Source of the DNA: Deltaproteobacteria bacterium
Lineage (GTDB): Bacteria; Desulfobacterota; DSM-4660; Desulfatiglandales; HGW-15
Direction of reading: 5' to 3'
NCBI GenBank assembly: GCA_019308985.1
Contig: JAFDHB010000192.1
Span: 1 to 6,666, forward strand
Length of the DNA stretch: 6,666 nucleotides
In this document: piece after piece, positions 1-6,198 of the stretch
Layout: the number at the start of each line of letters is the position of its first letter
How positions within the stretch are numbered: position 1 is the stretch's first letter
Position numbers and translations under genes: made by a program
The notes under the pieces: generated by a model
Database searches by the model: none
Told to the model about the DNA's origin: nothing
Seen by the model: only the letters and a program-made list of their open reading frames with translations

Positions 1-427
1 CACACGGGTCTGTCTGGTGTTGACAGATCTTGCAACGGCCTACGTGAAGGGGAGTGCGCAGATCTCATCAGTCCTTTCTGACTTCGAGAAAGAGACTCAC
101 CGAACAGCCATGACGCTTGAACCTGTGCGGCTTAACTCTGACGAGTTGTACCATATCCTCCGAAAAAGAATTTTTGAAAAACTCCCCTCTGATTCCCAAA
201 TCAGTGAAGTGGCTCAAGGCTACGCCAGGGCCCTTCGAACTGCCAAACAGATGGCCATTACTAGCGAATCCCCAGAGGACTTTGCCGGCAGGATCATGTC
301 TTCGTACCCCTTTCACCCGGGGATTCGGGATCTTTACGCAAGATTTCGTGAAAACGCGGGCTTTCAGCAGACTCGCAAAACGCGGGCTTTCAGCAGACTC
401 GCGGGCTTATCCGCCTCATGCGAATAA
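1..427 (+). pseudogene. DUF499 AAA+ ATPase, N-terminal-side fragment, cut by window edge and frameshifted
   Basis: An open frame with codons starting at base 2 runs from the left window edge with no stop until TAA at 425-427, so the true start lies upstream. The visible residues (VCLVLTDLATAYVKGSAQ, then a helical stretch with LYHILRKRIFEKL and SSYPFHPGIRDLYARFREN) look like the end of an AAA+ core and its following helical/winged-helix part in DUF499 (COG1483-type) ATPases. Walker A and B are not visible and would lie upstream. The frame is correct up to about base 376. After that it reads the second copy of a 26-bp duplication, makes 16 unrelated residues (KTRAF to SASCE) and stops. Deleting one copy joins FQQTR directly to GLIRLMR in the frame of the next entry. 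The first ATG in this frame (base 17) is therefore not a real start. Family call is from recognised motifs, with high confidence that it belongs to the following reading frame. It is less certain that the gene is non-functional, because the stop overlaps the next ATG. Confidence 0.8.
351..402 (+). repeat. Perfect 26-bp tandem duplication that frameshifts the ATPase gene
   Basis: Bases 351-376 and 377-402 are identical 26-mers beginning AAAACGCGGGCTTTCAGC and ending AGACTCGC. Twenty-six is not a multiple of three, so the second copy moves the reading frame. With one copy, codons from GAA at 350 read ENAGFQQTR and continue at base 403 as GLIRLMR, which is the frame open to 2472. A 9-bp piece, CGCGGGCTT, occurs three times (355-363, 381-389, 400-408); two of these would exist in the single-copy allele and could favour polymerase slippage. 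Frame logic predicts an uninterrupted gene with one or four copies and a broken gene with two or three. The event looks recent because the copies have no differences. A sequencing or assembly artefact remains possible. Confidence 0.97.
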
Positions 428-2472
428 TCACAGCGCGCCTGTGGAACAACAAGATGGCAGAAAAACGGTATTTGATATCAGCGCACGACTTAGACCTCAA
501 TGACCAAGAGACGCGGGCGGAGATCGATCAAATCAACAACTCCCTTGGCAATGCCATTGCTCACGACATCGCATCAGACGGCACGGCGGTAGCTGAGATT
601 ATGGACGCAAACTTGGGCAATACCGACACCACCGACGCATGCAAACTCCTTCTGATTTCTTCATTGGCCAATGTCCCAAATGCCGTGCTTGGCCTATCTA
701 TTCCTGAATTAATCGCATACCTCTGCGAACCTGGCCGCGATTTATCCCGTCTCAAGACGGATGTTCTTGAGAAGCTAGCAACAGCGGCTTGGTACCTTCA
801 CAGCACCCGAGACGGAAAACTTTATTTTAGAAACGTGCAGAACCTAAACGCCAAGCTTGAATCCCTGGTTAAGGCCTATGCGTCGGAGCAGGCTATAAAG
901 GAGTTGAGGGAACGTCTCAATGAACTTTTCAAGCCTGTCACTGGCTGGTGTTATCAGAAGCTTCAAATCCTTCCTGCCATAGATGAGATAGAGCTTGAGC
1001 AGGATAAGGTGACGCTGGTCATTACCGAACCACGACCTGGCGGCGGGCTCAGGCCTGAACTCGAAGACTTTTACAAACAAGCCACATGGAAAAACCGGAT
1101 AGCCTTTCTGACAGGTACAAAGGACACCTGGGATATCTTGATTGACGTCGGAAAGCGCCTGAAGGCAATCCAGCATATCCTCCAGGAACTCGAAGAGGAA
1201 AAAGTGGCTGAGAACGATCCTCAAATGGTCCAGGCCAAAGACCTCGAAGAAAGGATCCTGCAAAACTTTCATTCTGCTGTTCGCGAGACCTTCACGGTAT
1301 TGTGGTATCCTGTTGAATCGGGCCTAACCAGTGCTGATTTTCTGATGAAGTTTAAGGAGAATAAGTACTCCGGAGAGCAGCAGATTCTTGATATTCTAAA
1401 AGAAAAGATGAAATTCACCGAAGAGGTATCGGGTGAAACCTTCAGGAAAAAGTGTGAGCAGCGGCTGTTCACTCAGCAATCCATGCCATGGAAAGAGGTA
1501 AAACGAAGAGCCGCCACCAATCCCAAATGGCAATGGCACAGGCCCGATGCCCTGGATATGTTGAAAGAAGAATGCCTCCATAAGGACGTGTGGCGGGAAG
1601 ATGGCGGCTTTGTGGACAAAGGGCCCTTCCCTCAGCCTAAGACAAGTGTGGTGGTCAAGGAGGCCAACCGCAATGATGACACTGGGCAAGTAACCCTCCA
1701 CATCACGCCCATTCATGGTGACACCGTCTATTGGGAAATCGGGGCCTCGGCCACCACCGCTTCTGCCAAACTGGATGGCAACACCCTTCAAACCAAGGAG
1801 CTTGAAGTGTCCTTCCTTGCTGTGGATTCAACCGGGGTCCATGAGCCCGGAGATCCCTATACCTGGAGGAACAGGATTACCCTCAAGCACAGGGTATACC
1901 AGAGCGGCGATGACAAAAAGGTGGAGTTAAGAGCCGCCCCGGAGGCCTTTATTCATTATACGACGGACGGCAGCGATCCGAAGGTGGCAGGGGCCACCTA
2001 TGAAGGTCCTTTCAGCGTTCCAAAGGGTGCCCCTTTTGTTCTTGCCTATGCTGAAAGAGACGGGATCGAGTCTGAAGTGGAACGCATCCCCATCAATTGG
2101 GAGGGCCCTGAAGAAGTCAAAGTGGAGCCTGACCGCCCGGCCTTGTGGAAACGATTGCAGAGAGCAGAAAGCACCAAAGAGTCCTATGAATTCCTCGATC
2201 GCTCAAGGCGCCTCAATGCAAGCCCTATGGGCATAACCATTACTGTTGGTGGTGCGGGTGGCGTGCGAGAATGGGTGGAGCTCACGACATATGAAGAAAA
2301 GAAGATTTCCCCGGATCTCATAGAAGAATGCCTCAATTCCCTCAGAAAGATACAGACAGAAGGCCAGGTGACGATGGAGGCCAAATCCCTCTACTTTGAG
2401 AGCGGACAGGATCTCCTTGATTGGGTCGAGGAGGTCAAGACCGAACTTGGACCTGGCGAGATAAAACAGTAG
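418..2472 (+). CDS. DUF499 anti-phage ATPase, C-terminal fragment (684 aa) of the frameshifted gene
   Basis: This 684-codon frame is the remainder of the DUF499 ATPase begun before base 1. Joined to the upstream frame it gives about 814 residues in the window, and I recall family members near 1000-1100, so roughly 200-300 are missing upstream. Visible parts: LYFRNVQNLNAKLES near residues 137-150, a conserved-looking DUF499 stretch; charged, probably helical or coiled-coil segments near 143-174 and 242-284; a beta-rich segment near 502-555 containing HYTTDGSDP and YEGPF, resembling the chitobiase/hexosaminidase C-terminal (Fn3-like) module; and a glycine-rich GGAGGV near 608. No signal peptide or membrane segment is seen, so it is probably cytoplasmic. 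The ATG at 418 has no Shine-Dalgarno sequence and is only the first ATG after the shift. It overlaps the upstream TAA (425-427), so reinitiation could make a split protein; a second ATG is at 454. The family's role is defence, probably ATP-driven sensing or remodelling, but its biochemistry is unclear to me. Confidence 0.85.
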   Translation: MRIITARLWNNKMAEKRYLISAHDLDLNDQETRAEIDQINNSLGNAIAHDIASDGTAVAEIMDANLGNTDTTDACKLLLISSLANVPNAVLGLSIPELIAYLCEPGRDLSRLKTDVLEKLATAAWYLHSTRDGKLYFRNVQNLNAKLESLVKAYASEQAIKELRERLNELFKPVTGWCYQKLQILPAIDEIELEQDKVTLVITEPRPGGGLRPELEDFYKQATWKNRIAFLTGTKDTWDILIDVGKRLKAIQHILQELEEEKVAENDPQMVQAKDLEERILQNFHSAVRETFTVLWYPVESGLTSADFLMKFKENKYSGEQQILDILKEKMKFTEEVSGETFRKKCEQRLFTQQSMPWKEVKRRAATNPKWQWHRPDALDMLKEECLHKDVWREDGGFVDKGPFPQPKTSVVVKEANRNDDTGQVTLHITPIHGDTVYWEIGASATTASAKLDGNTLQTKELEVSFLAVDSTGVHEPGDPYTWRNRITLKHRVYQSGDDKKVELRAAPEAFIHYTTDGSDPKVAGATYEGPFSVPKGAPFVLAYAERDGIESEVERIPINWEGPEEVKVEPDRPALWKRLQRAESTKESYEFLDRSRRLNASPMGITITVGGAGGVREWVELTTYEEKKISPDLIEECLNSLRKIQTEGQVTMEAKSLYFESGQDLLDWVEEVKTELGPGEIKQ

Positions 2473-2479
2473 GTTAACC

Positions 2480-3142
2480 ATGGCCAAGAAACCCCCGAGC
2501 CCTCAGATGCTCCTTTCCCGCTCCTTTGGTTTTGACCCGGAAGAGAGCAGACACCATTTCGTGGTGGAGATCCCCCGCGGTGCCACGCAGGAAATCAAAG
2601 TGAGCGAGCACTTCTCGTGGGATAGGAACACCGGCTCAAGCCCCATGACCTTGGGAAGGCGCTTGGATGGCCAGATCAGGGTGATACTGGCACGGCCCAA
2701 ATGGGATGCCGTGGCAGATGAGGTCCGCGCTGAGTTCAACCGCCGCCTCAAGCAAATGGGCAGAAGGAGTGGGTCCTGGCAGGTGGGCCAAAATCTTGTG
2801 CGCCGTGAGCTTGGAAAGGAGCTTGTACTCCTTCTCTGGGCGATCGAGGAGGCAGACCCCTCCCTTATCCCCAACGCAATTGCCAACTGGAAGGGGCTTT
2901 ATCCGGAGGAACGCTGGTGGCTTTATACTCAGACTGCGGCAGCAACAGGGCATGGTGTGAGTGATCGGTCCAAAGGTTGGCGCAAGGCAGTCAGATTTGC
3001 ACTCACGGAGAACCCAGTAACCCTCGAGTCAGATAAACCCATCATTCCCGAGTTTTTCCGCATGGCCGAGGGACGCTCCCTCTTCAGCCAGCATGGAGGT
3101 GCTCCTAAAAACAGAGCGAGGAAGAAAAACCATGGTGAGTAA
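2480..3142 (+). CDS. DUF3780 family anti-phage-associated protein
   Basis: This is a 220-aa protein of the DUF3780 family, known mainly from defence cassettes with DUF499 and DUF1156 genes; its biochemical role is not known to me. Recognition rests on an N-terminal FGFDPEESRHHFVVEIPRG (residues 16-34), EHFSWDR (43-49), a middle block GKELVLLLWAIEEAD (112-126), NWKGLYPEERWWLYTQTAA (136-154), and a C-terminal GWRKAVRFALTENPV (166-180). The last 20 or so residues are basic (NRARKKNHGE) and may contact nucleic acid, which is inference. No membrane segment, signal peptide or obvious catalytic motif is visible. The ATG lies 7 nt after the ATPase stop, with only a weak AGG at 2471-2473 as ribosome-binding site, so translation is probably coupled to the upstream gene. 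Its 3' end overlaps the methylase start by 11 nt. Length and motif content look complete. Confidence 0.92.
   Translation: MAKKPPSPQMLLSRSFGFDPEESRHHFVVEIPRGATQEIKVSEHFSWDRNTGSSPMTLGRRLDGQIRVILARPKWDAVADEVRAEFNRRLKQMGRRSGSWQVGQNLVRRELGKELVLLLWAIEEADPSLIPNAIANWKGLYPEERWWLYTQTAAATGHGVSDRSKGWRKAVRFALTENPVTLESDKPIIPEFFRMAEGRSLFSQHGGAPKNRARKKNHGE
3118..3124 (+). promoter_or_regulatory. Ribosome-binding site that sets the methylase start
   Basis: GAGGAAG sits 7 nt before the ATG at 3132, inside the end of the DUF3780 gene. This supports 3132 rather than the in-frame ATG at 3093 as the methylase start. The 13 extra residues from 3093 (MEVLLKTERGRKT) are encoded wholly within the DUF3780 coding sequence and look unlike the family's N terminus. 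Confidence 0.65.
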
Positions 3143-6100
3143 GATTGAATCCACAACACTACCATCTAATGACCCACCCCTTGCATGGGCTCCTTCGTTT
3201 ATGGAGCATCAGTTCCCGGTCTCCAAGGTATCCATGGAAAGCTATAAAGAGCGCAAGGCAGGCTCAGGCCAGACACTTACGGGACTTGGCAAGTGGTGGG
3301 GCAGAAAGCCCCTTGTCATGGTGCGGGCGGCGCTGCTGGGGCTGTTGCTCCCTGCGTCTGATAACCCCAGGAGGGATAAAGAAATCTTTTTAAAGCTCAT
3401 GACCATGGATTCAGAGGGCCTTTGGCGCAGGAAAAACAAGGCAATACCAAAATCCCGCCTTGTCCAGGAACTCCTCAGCATGCCCCCAAGCATCCGAAAG
3501 CGGTTTCTGGATGATTCATCAGATAAGGGTGCTCCTGACCTGCGATCAGGGTTGTCCCGTGAAGACAAGGCTGAGCTTCAGTGCCTTGTGTTTGAGCGAA
3601 TGCCGTATTCCGAAAAGTTGAGCTATTGCTGCCGACCGGAGCAGATAGAGGGCCCTTCGCCAGAGGCATGGGAAGAGATAAACAAATACCTCGGAACCAA
3701 CGTAAGGAGCCTCCCAGAGCTGGTGGAGGAACTGGGGAGGCGACGGTTCGGCCACAGACCAAGGGTTGGGGATTCCTTTTGCGGGGCCGGGTCCGTGCCC
3801 TTTGAGGCGGCCCGCCTTGGCTGCGATGCCTATGGGTCGGACTTGAGCCCTGCGGCGGCACTGCTCACATGGGCTGCCCTCAACATCGTGGGTGGCGGTG
3901 AAGAGGTGGCACAGGAGGTCCGCAAGGCGCAGCAGCAAGTCTTTGAGGCGGTTGACAGGCAGATTACCGAATGGGGCATTGAGCACAATGAACTGGGGTG
4001 GCGGGCAGATGCCTACCTCTATTGCGTGGAGGTGCGGGACCCTGAATCGGGCTGGATGGTACCCCTTGCACCCTCGTGGGTGATCTCCGAGAAGTTCAAC
4101 GTGGTGGCCATGCTGGTTCCTGATCCCCAGAACAAACGGTACGATATCGAGATACGCGAAGGGGTCTCCGACGAGGAGATGCAGGCTGCTAGGGAGGGCG
4201 GCACCGTGAAAGACTCCCGCCTTGTTCCGCCCGATGGCGGACCCTCCACCCCCATTGAGGCCATCAGGCGCAACCTGAGGATGTGGGAAAACGAGGACCT
4301 GGTCCCAAGACCCGACGATGTATTCCAGGAGCGGCTCTACTGCATCCGCTGGGTGGAGACCTACTATGAGATGAAAAGGGGCGGACAGATAGTGGAGCTT
4401 ACCAGGGAAGAGGCCCAGGCCCTGCCTGATTTCGAGGACTTGTTAAGATCAGGCAAGCTCAAGGAAAAGACAAGACGTCACTACAGGGCTCCTACCGCCG
4501 AAGATCTAAAACGGGAAGAAAGGGTGCTCGAGTTGTTGAAGGAGCGCTTTTCCGAGTGGCAGGCCAAGGGCTACATCCCCAGCCGCCGGATTGAGCCAGG
4601 GGCGAAGACTGACGAGCCTATACGAACACGGGGCTGGACCCACTGGCACCATCTGTTCACGCCGAGGCAGTTGTTGGTGTACGGCAGTTTCGCTCGAGAA
4701 ATTGCTCTCTTAAAGCGGCCAACTAAGAAACTATGGAGTAATATCAGCATATTTCTGTCTATTGGGAATTGCTGTAACTGGAACTCGAGGCTTTGCCAAT
4801 GGATACCAAACATTAAGAGGAGTGGAGGAATTGGGTCGGTTGCCCAAACGTTTTATAACCAAGCATTAAACACCTTCTTTAACTACGGAACCCGGGGGAT
4901 GTTACTATTGAAAGACACGTTTTGTAAATTCTTCTCGTCCTTTGATATCAACTCACACTCTACGATAAAATGCGCAGACGCCAGATCCGTTAAAGATAAC
5001 GCGGAACTCTGGATTACCGACCCCCCTTATGCCGATGCGATCAACTACCACGAGCTTTCAGAGTTCTTTCTCGCCTGGTATGAAAAGCACCTGCCCAGGC
5101 TCTTTCCCGAGTGGTACACGGACTCAAAGCGGCAACTTGCCGTCAAGGGAGACGATCCCATTGAGTTTCGAAAGGCCATGGTGGACTGCTACAGGCGCCT
5201 GGTGGAGCATATGCCTGAGAACGGGCTCCAGGTGGTCATGTTTACCCACCAGGATGCGGCTGTGTGGGCGGACCTGACCTTGATCCTGTGGGCAGCGGGG
5301 CTCCGGGTGACCGCCGCGTGGTGCATTGCGACAGAGACCGATTCCGCCCTGAAGAAGGGCAACTATGTCCAGGGAACCGTTCTTTTGGTACTGCGAAAAA
5401 GGACCGAGCAAGAGCCCGTGTTCCTGGACGAGATCGTGCCCAGGGTTGAATCGGAGGTAAAACGCCAACTGGACTCCATGCTGGCGCTGGAAGATGAAAG
5501 CGACCCCAGCTTTGGGGATGCCGATTATCAGCTTGCCGCCTATGCCGCTGCATTGCGTGTGCTTACGGAAAGGCCCATCGAGGAGATCGATCCTGCCAAA
5601 GAGATCCTGCGGCCCAGGCAAAACGGAGAGATGAGCCCGGTGGAGCGGCTTATCCGGAGTGCTGTCAAGATCGCCTGCGATCACCTGGTACCTCGTGGCC
5701 TTGACCGGGATGTATGGAAGGGCCTCTCGCCCTGGGAGCGGTTTTACCTCAAGGGCCTGGAGGTAGAAAGCCACGGGGAGTACAGAAATGGGGTTTATCA
5801 GGAACTGGCAAGGGGCTTTGGCGCCACGGATTACGCCCAGCTTCTGGCCTCCACAAAGGCGAACCGGACAAGGCTCAAGACACCGACTGAGTTTGGCCGG
5901 CGGATGCTCTCGGGCGATGGGTTTTCCGGCTCCCTGGTTCGGCAAATTCTGTTCGCTATTCATCAGGCCTCCAAGACCGACCAGGTGGGCGATGGGCTAA
6001 ACTGGCTCAGGACCGAACTTCCCGATTACTGGCAGAGCCGGGATAAAATAACCAATATTCTAGATTTTCTGGCCGGTTTCTCAAAGGTGGGCAGCATGGA

Positions 6101-6167
6101 GCACTGGCACAAAGAGGGCAATATGGCCGGCATACTGGCCGGTGCGGTCAGGAACGATCACATATAA
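3132..6167 (+). CDS. DUF1156 adenine-specific DNA methylase (COG1743-like), anti-phage
   Basis: This predicted SAM-dependent DNA methyltransferase (1011 aa) probably makes N6-methyladenine on host DNA so that the partner nuclease spares it. The N-terminal DUF1156 region has FPVSKVSMESYKERKAG (28-44) and KWWGRKPLVMVRAALLG (54-70). Motif I, the SAM-binding loop, is DSFCGAGSVPFEAARLG (214-230), followed by YGSDLSPAAA (234-243). Catalytic motif IV is DPPYADAINYHELSEFFLAW (630-649). The I-then-IV order with about 400 residues between them fits this family. The insert holds AYLYCVEV (294-301), WMVPLAPSWVI (308-318), HWHHLFTPRQLLV (504-516) and ALNTFFNYGTRG (578-589). A C-terminal extension of about 250 residues follows, including SPVERLIRSAVKIACDHLV (835-853). 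The family is described as having a Zn-ribbon, but no CxxC pairs appear around 298-370. The start overlaps the DUF3780 stop and has a good ribosome-binding site. A low-GC segment near 4681-4980 suggests internal recombination. The gene is intact, and its specificity cannot be read from the sequence. Confidence 0.93.
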   Translation: MVSKIESTTLPSNDPPLAWAPSFMEHQFPVSKVSMESYKERKAGSGQTLTGLGKWWGRKPLVMVRAALLGLLLPASDNPRRDKEIFLKLMTMDSEGLWRRKNKAIPKSRLVQELLSMPPSIRKRFLDDSSDKGAPDLRSGLSREDKAELQCLVFERMPYSEKLSYCCRPEQIEGPSPEAWEEINKYLGTNVRSLPELVEELGRRRFGHRPRVGDSFCGAGSVPFEAARLGCDAYGSDLSPAAALLTWAALNIVGGGEEVAQEVRKAQQQVFEAVDRQITEWGIEHNELGWRADAYLYCVEVRDPESGWMVPLAPSWVISEKFNVVAMLVPDPQNKRYDIEIREGVSDEEMQAAREGGTVKDSRLVPPDGGPSTPIEAIRRNLRMWENEDLVPRPDDVFQERLYCIRWVETYYEMKRGGQIVELTREEAQALPDFEDLLRSGKLKEKTRRHYRAPTAEDLKREERVLELLKERFSEWQAKGYIPSRRIEPGAKTDEPIRTRGWTHWHHLFTPRQLLVYGSFAREIALLKRPTKKLWSNISIFLSIGNCCNWNSRLCQWIPNIKRSGGIGSVAQTFYNQALNTFFNYGTRGMLLLKDTFCKFFSSFDINSHSTIKCADARSVKDNAELWITDPPYADAINYHELSEFFLAWYEKHLPRLFPEWYTDSKRQLAVKGDDPIEFRKAMVDCYRRLVEHMPENGLQVVMFTHQDAAVWADLTLILWAAGLRVTAAWCIATETDSALKKGNYVQGTVLLVLRKRTEQEPVFLDEIVPRVESEVKRQLDSMLALEDESDPSFGDADYQLAAYAAALRVLTERPIEEIDPAKEILRPRQNGEMSPVERLIRSAVKIACDHLVPRGLDRDVWKGLSPWERFYLKGLEVESHGEYRNGVYQELARGFGATDYAQLLASTKANRTRLKTPTEFGRRMLSGDGFSGSLVRQILFAIHQASKTDQVGDGLNWLRTELPDYWQSRDKITNILDFLAGFSKVGSMEHWHKEGNMAGILAGAVRNDHI
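4681..4980 (+). other. Low-GC mosaic segment inside the methylase gene
   Basis: By hand count, these 300 bases hold about 126 G+C (42%). The 120 bases before hold about 75 (62%), and bases 5041-5160 hold about 65 (54%). The reading frame is kept throughout. The segment encodes about residues 517-617, between the conserved PRQLLV stretch (511-516) and the DPPY catalytic motif (630-633). Codons here often end in A or T, unlike the flanks. It still carries family-like stretches (NWNSRLCQW, ALNTFFNYGTRG), so it is a diverged homologous module and not a foreign insertion. A role in target recognition is inference from its position between the methylase motifs. Confidence 0.55.
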
Positions 6168-6173
6168 TATGTG
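6159..6173 (+). promoter_or_regulatory. Odd-length perfect palindrome containing TATAAT at the methylase-PLD junction
   Basis: CACATATAATATGTG is a 7-bp perfect inverted repeat around one central base, spanning the methylase stop codon. It contains the -10 consensus TATAAT at 6163-6168, followed 30 bases later by the PLD gene's ATG. No recognisable -35 box lies 16-18 bases upstream, and there is no TG extension, so promoter activity is only weakly suggested. It could be a small operator or a chance AT-rich junction. Confidence 0.2.
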
Positions 6174-6198
6174 GAAAGCTTAATGGGGTTGTTCAGGC

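Noticed and set aside
17..19. ATG at 17 as a genuine gene start
   Set aside because: The frame is open upstream to the window edge and already encodes ATPase-like residues (TRVCLV), so the gene starts before base 1.
374..382. Programmed -1 ribosomal frameshift at CGC-AAA-ACG
   Set aside because: A -1 shift here would restore the frame with nine extra residues, but re-pairing would be CAA for AAA. No true slippery heptamer or clear downstream stimulatory structure was seen.
351..402. Start of a CRISPR array or other spaced repeat array
   Set aside because: There are only two copies with no spacer, inside a coding sequence, and they fit a simple tandem duplication.
1261..1500. Mild GC dip in the ATPase gene
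   Set aside because: Hand counts range from about 37 to 48%, shading gradually into neighbours near 50%. There is no sharp edge, so I do not treat it as a recombined segment.
3093..3131. Upstream ATG at 3093 as the methylase start
   Set aside because: It would lengthen the overlap with the DUF3780 gene to 50 nt and lacks family-like residues. The ATG at 3132 has GAGGAAG at proper spacing.
5124..5963. Minus-strand open frame of 279 codons
   Set aside because: It lies wholly antisense to the well-supported methylase, has no recognisable domain, and is typical of spurious long frames opposite GC-rich coding DNA.
6120..6145. Repeated TGGCCGG motif near the methylase 3' end as a terminator stem
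   Set aside because: The two copies are direct repeats within codons, no T-run follows, and the operon evidently continues.
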